DNA of 64,000 nt from assembly GCF_900101605.1 (NCBI RefSeq), contig NZ_FMUR01000009.1, positions 115,158 through 179,157 of the forward strand, in the 5' to 3' direction. Of the stretch, positions 25,428 to 33,030 are shown piece after piece. Position 1 is the first letter of the stretch. Each line of letters opens with the position of its first letter. The stretch is from Butyrivibrio hungatei. GTDB lineage: Bacteria; Bacillota; Clostridia; Lachnospirales; Lachnospiraceae. The translations under genes were made by a program, and so were the position numbers. The notes under the pieces are model-generated. The model was not told where the DNA came from, did no database searches, and saw only the letters and a list, made by a program, of their open reading frames with translations.

Positions 25428-26800
25428 AGTATTCCTTTCCTACCATATATCTTTAAATTGTCTATGCTTGCTCCCTGAAGGCGCACTTTCCAATCCGCGC
25501 CCACCGCCGAATAAATGCGATTTGACAATGCTTTTTCGCCGTTAACATAAACCACTGTTATATCTTTTTCCACAACTACATCAACTTGATACTTAACTCC
25601 CACCTTAAGGCTCATACTTTGTTCATTGGGATAAGCATCATAGGTAATCTTATCTTCGCCATTGTCTATAGTTATTCTGTATTCTTCATTCTTTTCTGCA
25701 TTGTTAAATACAATCTCCGCCTTGCCTTCGTTTTCCATCTCAAGCTCAAATGTAAGCCGGCAGCTTTCCGGAACATTTCCAAGTTCCGATTCGTCTTTTA
25801 CACTTTCTGCTTCAAAAATCTGTTTGTCAAAATAATTTATATATTCTTCAGGCATCGCTACGCCAAGCGTTCCATCTTCCAGTTCCTTAAGTTCATATAC
25901 AAGGAGATTTCCCGCCCAGGTATAAGGAAGCCTGTCACTTTCTCTTTTCTTTCTATCCAAAAAACCTATAAGATATCTTTTTCCTTTATATTCACAGGTC
26001 TTTGCCGCATAAAAACCGTTTCCGTCAAATGTATCTATCTTTGGTGTCTCCCACGGTCCGTTGATACTGTCTGACATTCTGTAATATACAACGTTATTCC
26101 AACTGAACGTCAGATAATAATGATCTCCCAGCTTAAACAAATCCGGGCATTCCATAAAATATAACTCTTTATTTGTATATAAGTCTCCTTCAAATTTCCA
26201 GTTTTTAAGATCATCGGAACGATAGCATATTATCGCGCTCTCATTCCCGTTTTCTTTTCTCGCTCCCACAAGCATCATATAGCCGTCATCTGTTCGCAGC
26301 ACCTGCGGATCGCGAAAATCTTCCGTACTGTATCCTTCAGGAGCATGTATAATATTTTCAGTATCCTTGGTATAAGTCTTATTGTCTTTACTTGTGGCAT
26401 GCATCAGGCACTCTTTGTCGAGCCCGTATTCCTCATAATAATCATTATGTCCTGTATAAAAACAATGATATGTTCCGGCATCATCAATAATAAATGATCC
26501 TGTTCCCACAGCAAGATCCGGTGCTTCCATTTCCTCTGAATATGCAAGTACCTGTCCCTTGTCTTCAAAGCTTACAAAATTACGGGTGTAGAACTGATGT
26601 ATCGGATGATACCCCACTCCGTTATTATCCGTTTCATAAAGATAATTGAGGTATACACCTTTTTCCGTTGAAAGTGCCATGACATCTCCGACGTAACTGT
26701 CTTCAGCCCTTGGGAATAAACATTCATTCATTTTTTTACCGGCACATCCTTGTATCATCATTAACGATATAAGTAGCAAACAAATTGTTATTCTTTTCAT
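25424..26800 (-). CDS. GH32-like surface lipoprotein
   Basis: A 458-residue lipoprotein: signal MKRITICLLLISLMMIQGC with C19 lipidated, then a five-bladed propeller of GH32 type with FRDPQVL and FMECPDLF (stabiliser and acid/base). The usual WMNDPNG is replaced by YVGDVMAL, where D39 may be the nucleophile, as in the divergent GH32 group. The C-terminal domain resembles the GH32 sandwich. It would cut longer fructans at the cell surface before import. The ATG at 26800 is used because it opens the lipoprotein signal; an open frame to 26968 runs through the preceding gene end. The ribosome site is poor and a hairpin lies just upstream, suggesting low translation relative to the binding protein. 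Confidence 0.82.
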   Translation of the reverse strand: MKRITICLLLISLMMIQGCAGKKMNECLFPRAEDSYVGDVMALSTEKGVYLNYLYETDNNGVGYHPIHQFYTRNFVSFEDKGQVLAYSEEMEAPDLAVGTGSFIIDDAGTYHCFYTGHNDYYEEYGLDKECLMHATSKDNKTYTKDTENIIHAPEGYSTEDFRDPQVLRTDDGYMMLVGARKENGNESAIICYRSDDLKNWKFEGDLYTNKELYFMECPDLFKLGDHYYLTFSWNNVVYYRMSDSINGPWETPKIDTFDGNGFYAAKTCEYKGKRYLIGFLDRKKRESDRLPYTWAGNLLVYELKELEDGTLGVAMPEEYINYFDKQIFEAESVKDESELGNVPESCRLTFELEMENEGKAEIVFNNAEKNEEYRITIDNGEDKITYDAYPNEQSMSLKVGVKYQVDVVVEKDITVVYVNGEKALSNRIYSAVGADWKVRLQGASIDNLKIYGRKGIL

Positions 26801-26811
26801 CTTTTTTAAAT

Positions 26812-26832
26812 GGGGAGGATCATCTCCTCCCC
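26812..26832 (-). promoter_or_regulatory. Intercistronic hairpin after the binding-protein gene
   Basis: GGGGAGGA and TCCTCCCC form an 8-bp GC stem with a 5-base loop, between the solute-binding-protein stop (26859) and the GH32 lipoprotein start (26800). Such structures protect the upstream message or reduce read-through. Confidence 0.65.
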
Positions 26833-26858
26833 ATCTCCAATAAACATTAACCTTCCGA

Positions 26859-28511
26859 TTACTTGTAAAACTCGTCAAAATACTTCTGATAAATTGCAAG
26901 ATATTCATCGATTCCGTATGCATTAACCTGATTAAGATAAGCCTCCCAATCAGCATCGCTGAGGCCATCCATTACAAACTTACTTCTGCTTGAATTTATA
27001 TATGTAATAAGATCCTGCTGAATAGATGTAAGCTTTTCTGTATCTTCCGCTGTCATGAATACATTGGGATATACATACTCATTGTGCATATCATTGGTGT
27101 AATACTCCTTGATCCAGTCAAGACGATACTGAGCATCATCAGGACATGTAACATATTTGCCGTAATACTCATCAAGGATTGCAAGAGGTCCGCCTACACA
27201 CTCTGCTTCACGTACTTCTACAGGAGAAGCATCGCCAAGTGCCGCATGCTTAAGCATCTTTTCACCCTGATCATTTGTTGACAACTCAAAGATATCAAAC
27301 TCATCATCCTCTCCGTATGTTCCCCAGTTATTCTGAGGTGACTGGAACGGATCGTACATCTTATCGAGCCATGCGCATACAAGTGCAGGATTCTCGCACT
27401 TTGCAGTTACAACGCATCTTCCGCGATCAAATCCGGAAGTAAAAGAGCTGTTAAGAGGAGTAACATTTTTTGTGTCTGCCTGAAGCGCTGCAAGAGGAAC
27501 AAAGTCCTGAAGATTATCAATATTTGCAACGTCCCATGTGAAGCAAACGCCATATCTGTGAGACTTACCCTTTGCTACATATGTAGACCAGTCCTGTGTA
27601 AAGCACTCAGGATCGATAAGTCCTTCTTCGTAAAGCTTGTGGAGCCACCGGAAGCCTGACTTAAATCCTTCCTGTGTTGCTGTGCAGATAACCTTCTTGT
27701 CATTTGTCACAGCAATATGCTGTCCGATATCGTTATCTCCGTATCCCTCTCCAAATCCGTTGATAAGAAGACTGGGATCCTGATCGTTCATTATGCATGA
27801 CATAGGAATGATGTCACCTTCAATACCAAACTCAGCCTGAAGCTCTGAAGCGTGATCCTTAAATGCTTTCAAAACCTGCTCGAATTCATCAACTGTTGTA
27901 GGAGTTGAAAGTCCGAGGAAATCCAACCACTTCTTGTTGATATAAGTAAAGTTGTTTCCAACTGTCTGGATAGCAGTCTTATTGGAACCAAGCTGCTCTA
28001 TCCATGGAAGTGCCCAGATATGTCCCTCCGAGTCGGTACACATCGTGCGGTACTCCGGATACTTATCGAACACGCCTTTTAGATTAGGCATGTTATTGTC
28101 GATATAATCTTCTAAAGAAATGATAACCCCCTGGTCAGCATATCTGATAAGATCTGAGTTTCCAAAACTTGCATTGAACACAAAATCAGTAAGAGCATTC
28201 TTGTTTGCCATATTCAGCTGGATTTTGTCCCCCCACTGATCGCTTGAAATAGCTGTCCAATCAACATGCACGTTTGTTTCTTCCTCAAGTCTCTTGAAGA
28301 TTGTCCTATTGTTTGGTTCCGATTCCGTACCGGACGGATAACTTATCGTTCCGGTGATCGTAACCTTTTCCTGAAGCGGAAAGCTCAGATTATCTGTTGA
28401 AACAGATGCAATATCACTTCCCGAAGATGCTTTGCCGCATCCCATAAGTGCGCCTGCAGATACTGTCAAAGCAAGCGCTGCCGCCATAAACTTAGTTTTT
28501 TCCTTTCTCAT
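26859..28511 (-). CDS. Extracellular solute-binding lipoprotein for fructo-oligosaccharides
   Basis: A 550-residue ABC-importer binding protein of the large LplA/family-1 type. The signal peptide ends in LMGC (C25 lipidated). The mature protein shows the type-I lobe pattern, including KVTITGTISYPSGTE near the start and the YYGKYVTCPDDA region late in the sequence. Size and partners match the polysaccharide-oligosaccharide importers with LplB and LplC permeases. Being followed by two GH32 genes and a fructokinase, the ligand is inferred to be fructo-oligosaccharides. It is the third gene of the operon, after both permeases, which is less common than first place. Confidence 0.85.
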   Translation of the reverse strand: MRKEKTKFMAAALALTVSAGALMGCGKASSGSDIASVSTDNLSFPLQEKVTITGTISYPSGTESEPNNRTIFKRLEEETNVHVDWTAISSDQWGDKIQLNMANKNALTDFVFNASFGNSDLIRYADQGVIISLEDYIDNNMPNLKGVFDKYPEYRTMCTDSEGHIWALPWIEQLGSNKTAIQTVGNNFTYINKKWLDFLGLSTPTTVDEFEQVLKAFKDHASELQAEFGIEGDIIPMSCIMNDQDPSLLINGFGEGYGDNDIGQHIAVTNDKKVICTATQEGFKSGFRWLHKLYEEGLIDPECFTQDWSTYVAKGKSHRYGVCFTWDVANIDNLQDFVPLAALQADTKNVTPLNSSFTSGFDRGRCVVTAKCENPALVCAWLDKMYDPFQSPQNNWGTYGEDDEFDIFELSTNDQGEKMLKHAALGDASPVEVREAECVGGPLAILDEYYGKYVTCPDDAQYRLDWIKEYYTNDMHNEYVYPNVFMTAEDTEKLTSIQQDLITYINSSRSKFVMDGLSDADWEAYLNQVNAYGIDEYLAIYQKYFDEFYK

Positions 28512-28620
28512 TAGCCCTCTCCTTACTATTAATACTTTATGCCTTCACAAGGATGTTATGCTCTTTTTTACCCTCCAAAGTACATTTAAGCTATCCTTGA
28601 AAAAACCACTGCAATTCTTC

Positions 28621-29535
28621 TCATCCCTTTACAGATCCGATCATAATTCCGGAATCAAAGTATTTCTGGAAGAATGGATACATCACTATTAACGGAAGAC
28701 TTGAAATTATTATCGTTGCATATTTTAAAAGTTCAGCCAGCTGCGCCCTCTGTGCGGTACTCTGCATATCTGCGATCATTCCGGGATCGGGCTCGTTCTG
28801 TATGAGGATAGCCCTGAGCACCAACTGAAGCGGTTGTTTTTCAGCCGAATTAAGATAGATCATTGCGTCAAAATAACTGTTCCACATTCCGACAAACTGC
28901 CAAAGCACCAAAACCGCAATAAGTGGTGTGCACACCGGAAGCAGTATCCTGAAGAAAAACACAAGCTCGTTCGCTCCGTCAACATCTGCAGCCTCTCTAA
29001 GTTCGTTTGGAACTCCCTTGTAATAAGTTCTGGCAATTATCATGTTCCATACGCTGAAAGCGTTCGGAAGTATTACCGCCCACATGCTGTCCAAAAGTCC
29101 CATGTTACTGATAAGAAGGTATGTGGGGATAAGACCGCCGCCAAAAAACATAGTTATGATAAAAATTGTGTTGAATATCTTTTTCCCTTTAAAATCATCT
29201 CTGGACATCGGATATGCACAAAGTAGCGTTATAAATACCGATATTCCGCTGAATAAGACCGAGTAAAGAACTGCATTGCCAAATCCGATCCATATCTGGG
29301 AATTGGACATTACTCTCTCATATGCCGTAGTTGTCCACTTGCCGATATCAAAGACAATTCCCTTGTTCTGAAGTGTTATGGGATCCATAAATGAAGCTAT
29401 GATAATGTACACTATCGGTCCGATTATCGCTGCTACAAACAATCCCAAAAGTATATATCCGATCAGAAGAAAGATTTTATCTCCCACGGAAGCTCTTGCA
29501 AATTCACTTTTCTTAACTGTAAGTGTTTTTTCCAT
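28621..29535 (-). CDS. ABC sugar permease, LplC/MalG type
   Basis: A 304-residue membrane protein with six helices and the cytoplasmic EAA loop ELREAADVDGANELVFFFRILLP, which contacts the ATPase. The N-terminus (VGDKIFLLIGYILLGLFVAAIIGPIVYII) and PFFQKYFDSGIMIGSVKG at the end are typical of the LplC subfamily (ending in the MalG-like GxxxGAVKG motif). It follows the LplB-type gene by 12 bp. No ATP-binding subunit is encoded here, so a shared MsmK-type ATPase is expected elsewhere. Confidence 0.9.
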   Translation of the reverse strand: MEKTLTVKKSEFARASVGDKIFLLIGYILLGLFVAAIIGPIVYIIIASFMDPITLQNKGIVFDIGKWTTTAYERVMSNSQIWIGFGNAVLYSVLFSGISVFITLLCAYPMSRDDFKGKKIFNTIFIITMFFGGGLIPTYLLISNMGLLDSMWAVILPNAFSVWNMIIARTYYKGVPNELREAADVDGANELVFFFRILLPVCTPLIAVLVLWQFVGMWNSYFDAMIYLNSAEKQPLQLVLRAILIQNEPDPGMIADMQSTAQRAQLAELLKYATIIISSLPLIVMYPFFQKYFDSGIMIGSVKG

Positions 29536-29547
29536 CTTTCTTTCTCC

Positions 29548-30468
29548 TTATAATCCCTGACCGTCATTGAGCTTTTCAACAACCTTATTGACTGCTATCA
29601 AAAGTATTACGTTTATGATCGTATTGAAAAGACCTACCGCCGTTGAATAACTGTAATCGCCATTCAAAAGACCTTTCTTATAAACATAAGTTGCAATGAT
29701 CTCCGATGAGGCGAGATTCATATCCGACTGAAGAGCATATGCTTTTTCAAATCCGATACTCATGATGTTTCCGGCCTGAAGTATAAACTGGATAACTACC
29801 ATATCCTTTATGGCAGGCCATTCAACCGCTTTGATCTGCTGCCAGATATTCGCTCCGTCAATCTGCGCCGCCTCTTTTAACTCTGCACTTGCATTTGAAA
29901 GCGCCGCCGTGTACATGATGGATGCCCATCCTGCTCCCTGCCAGATACCGCTTATGATATAAATTGGTCTGAATGCTGCAGGGATGGTAAGGAAGTTTAT
30001 GTTTGTTCCCAAGAACATGTTGAAAGGTCCTGTTACCGAAAGCAAAATCCTTACCATACCGCAAAGAACGATTACTGAAATGAAGTTGGGCATGTACAGG
30101 ACCAGCTGAATCTTCTGTTTTATCTTGCTGCTTGTTATTCTGTTGAGAAGAAGTGCCAAAATGATAGGCATCGGGAATCCCCACAACAGTCCGTATACAC
30201 TAAGTTTTAACGTATTCACCAGATACTGCATAAAGTCAGGTGAAGACAAAAACTGTTGAAAATATTTAAGTCCAACCCACTCACTTCCAAGTATTCCTTT
30301 AAACGGGTTGTACTTCTGAAACGCAATCAGGATTCCTCCCATAGGAATATATTTGAAAATAATGGTGAGTATAAGTGCAGGTCCTAAAAAGAATACATAC
30401 AACTGCCAGTGCTGCCTGATATATACGAGTGTGTTATGCAGCGTATTATCCTTCGTTTTAGCATTCAT
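29548..30468 (-). CDS. ABC sugar permease, LplB/MalF type
   Basis: A 306-residue membrane protein, first gene of the fructan operon. Six helices; the EAA loop reads ELKEAAQIDGANIWQQIKAVEWP. The LplB signature IPMGGILIAFQKYNPFKGILGSEWVGLKYFQQF is complete. GGAGG lies about six bases before the ATG. The promoter and operator-like repeats immediately upstream are shared with the divergent LacI gene. Confidence 0.9.
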   Translation of the reverse strand: MNAKTKDNTLHNTLVYIRQHWQLYVFFLGPALILTIIFKYIPMGGILIAFQKYNPFKGILGSEWVGLKYFQQFLSSPDFMQYLVNTLKLSVYGLLWGFPMPIILALLLNRITSSKIKQKIQLVLYMPNFISVIVLCGMVRILLSVTGPFNMFLGTNINFLTIPAAFRPIYIISGIWQGAGWASIMYTAALSNASAELKEAAQIDGANIWQQIKAVEWPAIKDMVVIQFILQAGNIMSIGFEKAYALQSDMNLASSEIIATYVYKKGLLNGDYSYSTAVGLFNTIINVILLIAVNKVVEKLNDGQGL

Positions 30469-30519
30469 ATTAGTTCCTCCATTACTTTTACATTTGTAAC
30501 ATTCATTTTGTATATGTAA

Positions 30520-30548
30520 AAATTATCACATGTAAACTTATATGTCAA
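30520..30548 (-). promoter_or_regulatory. Promoter of the fructan operon
   Basis: Minus-strand TTGACA (30543-30548), 17-base spacer, TAATTT (30520-30525). An ATGTAAAC half-site falls in the spacer. Confidence 0.65.
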
Positions 30549-30586
30549 CATATTAATTTTTACATTTGAACAATTTTGATTTACAT

Positions 30587-30615
30587 TTGACACTTCCCGC
30601 ATTGCATCATATAAT
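30587..30615 (+). promoter_or_regulatory. Consensus promoter of the LacI gene
   Basis: TTGACA (30587-30592), 17-base spacer and TATAAT (30610-30615), a perfect SigA match. The -35 overlaps a TTACATTTG element, as expected for autorepression. Confidence 0.8.
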
Positions 30616-30680
30616 TTATCTGCATAGTGTGCAAATGTAAAATAATATGCACAATATTTTTTGACCAACGGAGAAAAAAT

Positions 30681-31733
30681 ATGTCAACAAAAGTTACTAT
30701 TCAAGATATAGCCGATGCTCTGGGATTATCCAGAAATACGGTGTCCAAAGCAATAAACAATACAGGTGTACTGGCTGAATCCACAAGGCAGAAAGTTCTT
30801 GAAAAAGCGCTGGAAATGGGATACAAGCAGTTCTCATATGCCAATTCTGTTGCGGATATAAAAAATCCTTCTTTTACAAAGGCCAAAGTTTCGGGTGAAA
30901 TAGCTCTTTTCACCGGAATTTTTCTTAATAATTCGCATTTTGCATCAACCATGCTCGACAAGTTTCAGCACGAGATTTCCGTTATCGGATACAGTCTCAC
31001 CATACACAGAGTCGATGCAAACAACTTTGCGGACTTAAGCCTTCCTCTTACATTCAGGCCCGAAAACACAAAAGCTATTGTTTGTATAGAAATGTTCGAT
31101 CAGCAGTACTGCGAAATGCTCTGTAATCTCGGCCTTCCCGTTCTTATGATAGACGCCCCGGTCGCAAGTTACTGGCGACCACTTAATGCCGACATTCTGC
31201 TGATGGATAATTTTTCCGATATATACCGCGTCGTAAACGACATGAGCAAAAAAGGTATAACAAAAATAGGTTTTGTCGGACAGGTAACACACTGCCGCTC
31301 TTTCTATGAGCGTTTTATGGCATTTAGAGAAGCCATGTACATCAACAATCTTACATTTGAAGATAAATACTGCCTTTCTGAGGTTCATCCTCACGGTCTT
31401 GAGTACAAGGACTACTTATTTAAAGCTCTTAAAAAAATGAAAGAACTACCCGAAATGTTTATTTGTGCAAATGACTTTGTTGCATTGGATCTTTTGTATG
31501 GACTTAGTAAGATAGGCATAGAATGCCCCAAAGATATAAAGTTGTTTGGCTTTGATGATTCGCCGGAATCAAAGATAATGACTCCGTCTCTTTCAACAAG
31601 CCATATTCACAGTCAGATAATCGGCTATTCTGCAGCCAATCTGGTTATTTCACGAATAGAACAGCCTGATCTGAACTATCGTATCACATATACGGAAACC
31701 GATCTTATTTACAGAGAATCTACCAATGTATGA
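30681..31733 (+). CDS. LacI-family regulator of the fructan operon
   Basis: A 350-residue repressor: N-terminal HTH and hinge (VTIQDIADALGLSRNTVSKAINNTGVLAESTRQKVLEKA, residues 5-43) followed by a periplasmic-binding-like sugar domain ending in FGFDDSP-type strands. The ATG at 30681 has GGAG eight bases upstream; an earlier in-frame ATG at 30627 overlaps the operator. The divergent layout with the six-gene operon makes it the obvious local regulator, with fructose or a fructo-oligosaccharide as likely inducer. Residues after the HTH (about 55-75) carry an unusual lysine-rich stretch before the sugar domain. Confidence 0.9.
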   Translation: MSTKVTIQDIADALGLSRNTVSKAINNTGVLAESTRQKVLEKALEMGYKQFSYANSVADIKNPSFTKAKVSGEIALFTGIFLNNSHFASTMLDKFQHEISVIGYSLTIHRVDANNFADLSLPLTFRPENTKAIVCIEMFDQQYCEMLCNLGLPVLMIDAPVASYWRPLNADILLMDNFSDIYRVVNDMSKKGITKIGFVGQVTHCRSFYERFMAFREAMYINNLTFEDKYCLSEVHPHGLEYKDYLFKALKKMKELPEMFICANDFVALDLLYGLSKIGIECPKDIKLFGFDDSPESKIMTPSLSTSHIHSQIIGYSAANLVISRIEQPDLNYRITYTETDLIYRESTNV

Positions 31734-31737
31734 TATT

Positions 31738-31762
31738 TTAAATGAAATTACAGAAATCCGCA
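31738..31762 (+). repeat. Dispersed repeat, copy C
   Basis: TTAAATGAAATTACAGAAATCCGCA, four bases after the LacI stop. GAAATCCGCA can pair with TGCGAATTTC just downstream (31768-31777). In frame it reads ILNEITEIRTGCEF, close to copy A. Confidence 0.7.
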
Positions 31763-31794
31763 CCGGCTGCGAATTTCGTGAGAATTTGATTCAA

Positions 31795-31831
31795 GAAGGC
31801 ATGGAGTATTTAATCAAAACTCTATGCCTTC
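31795..31831. terminator. Terminator between convergent LacI and adenosyltransferase genes
   Basis: GAAGGCATGGAG and CTCTATGCCTTC form a 12-bp stem (one G-U) with a 13-base loop that contains the adenosyltransferase stop. T-runs are weak on both sides. Confidence 0.5.
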
Positions 31832-32932
31832 TCTTGCCTCTATTCCCCTGTCATACGGATGTCGTATCTTCTCCATATATGTTATGTAGTCTGCTCTGTC
31901 TGCAAGAAGCTCGTCCGCATTTCTTCCCGTCATAACTATTTCAAGTCCGGACGGCTTATTGTCTATAAGATCTTCGAGTTTCTTCTTGTCGATAACACCA
32001 TAGTTGTAAGGATATGTGATCTCATCCATTATAAGTACGTCGCATTCTCCCGCCTGAATCAGCTCAATAATCTTATCAAGGATCTCATTGTGAACGATGC
32101 GAAAAGCCTCACACTGTTCGTCATCATCACGTCGAAGCCAACCAAGTTCCTTATCGCTTCTGACTATCGTAATTCCCGGAATAAGCGAAAGGCTGCTTAG
32201 CTCCGAAGTCTGTCTTCCTTTCATGAATTGTGAAAAGATAACCTTCCTGCCCGCGCCTGCTGCCCTTACGGCAAGCCCTATTGCAGCGGTAGTTTTTCCT
32301 TTTCCCTCGCCGGTATAAAGATGTATAAGACCTTTTTTACGTTTTGAACCCGACTTGGAAGTACTGCTTTTCTTCTGAGGCTCTTTTCTCATAGGACAAC
32401 TCACCGCGCTGCAGTTTGCGCAATCAGAATGTTTCTCGGTTCTCTTTTCATGAAGTTTTGCTGAAAAAACAACGCTCTTTTTCGGAACAAGGACAAAAGA
32501 CTCATTGCATTTTACAATCTTCTGCCCCAGCTTAGCCATAACAACCGCAAGTTCTTCAAGCGGCATCTTATCGCTTCCCGCAAAGACATAGCTTCCGACA
32601 TAGAGCCCTGTCTTTTCAAATATCTTCTTGTCAACTTCTTCATAAGCAAGTGACAGCATTTCAGTTCCGAGGCAGTCTATTATAAACGCCTTCTGGATCT
32701 CACCTTTTTGCAAAAAGCTGTCCTGAAAACTGTCAAAGGCATCACCCAAAGTCACGACAACATAGACGGTATCGCCCTCGATCACATGATGAAAACTTGC
32801 ATGTACTCTTGGGTGAAGCTGCCTGTAAAGCATAACAATATCTTTTTTTTCACTTGTTTTAAAATGATAGCGCTTGATAAAGCCCTTGATCCCATTCTCA
32901 TCAAGTGCTACCGATAAAGGTTCAAATGTCAT
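31814..32932 (-). CDS. Fusion of a MetH-activation-like domain to a corrinoid adenosyltransferase
   Basis: A 372-residue protein with two parts. Residues 201-372 are a CobA/CobO-type corrinoid adenosyltransferase: P-loop YTGEGKGKTTAAIG (206-219), the QFMKGR strand and DVLIMDEITY. It transfers adenosyl from ATP to cob(I)alamin or precursors. Residues about 40-182 resemble the vitamin-B12-dependent methionine synthase activation domain as found in small Firmicute proteins: VVVTLGDAFDSF, a helix pair, VPKKSVVF, and a terminal C171-x2-C174-x4-C179 group followed by MR. A basic Ser/Lys linker joins them. CobO alone is about 170-180 residues, so the fusion is real by length and continuous frame. 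It suggests coupling of corrinoid reactivation with adenosylation. No cobalamin riboswitch is seen. Confidence 0.78.
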   Translation of the reverse strand: MTFEPLSVALDENGIKGFIKRYHFKTSEKKDIVMLYRQLHPRVHASFHHVIEGDTVYVVVTLGDAFDSFQDSFLQKGEIQKAFIIDCLGTEMLSLAYEEVDKKIFEKTGLYVGSYVFAGSDKMPLEELAVVMAKLGQKIVKCNESFVLVPKKSVVFSAKLHEKRTEKHSDCANCSAVSCPMRKEPQKKSSTSKSGSKRKKGLIHLYTGEGKGKTTAAIGLAVRAAGAGRKVIFSQFMKGRQTSELSSLSLIPGITIVRSDKELGWLRRDDDEQCEAFRIVHNEILDKIIELIQAGECDVLIMDEITYPYNYGVIDKKKLEDLIDNKPSGLEIVMTGRNADELLADRADYITYMEKIRHPYDRGIEAREGIEF

Positions 32933-32968
32933 ATTTCTCCGATACAGCTAACTACATATTTCAGAATA

Positions 32969-33011
32969 AAAATACAACTATTTGCATATTTTTACAACTG
33001 CCTGCATATAT
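32969..33011 (-). promoter_or_regulatory. Promoter with 20-bp direct repeat before the adenosyltransferase
   Basis: Minus-strand TTGTAA (32992-32997), 17-base spacer, TATTTT (32969-32974). The plus-strand repeats TACAACTATTTGCATATTT (32973) and TACAACTGCCTGCATATAT (32993) are 20 bp apart and overlap both boxes. Confidence 0.45.
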
Positions 33012-33030
33012 AGCGGTCAGGCATAAGATA

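Larger units (their letters stand above)
30488..30640. promoter_or_regulatory. TTACATTTG operator cluster between permease and LacI genes
   Basis: TTACATTTG occurs at 30488-30496 (within the palindrome TTACATTTGTAA), 30560-30568 and 30581-30589 (21 bp apart), and inverted at 30632-30640. Looser ATGTAAA copies lie at 30513 and 30529. They overlap both divergent promoters, so the LacI protein encoded at 30681 likely represses the operon and itself. Confidence 0.7.

Noticed and set aside
32933..33030. Cobalamin riboswitch before the adenosyltransferase fusion
   Set aside because: The upstream gap is under 100 bp and has no B12-box-like sequence, only a promoter with direct repeats.
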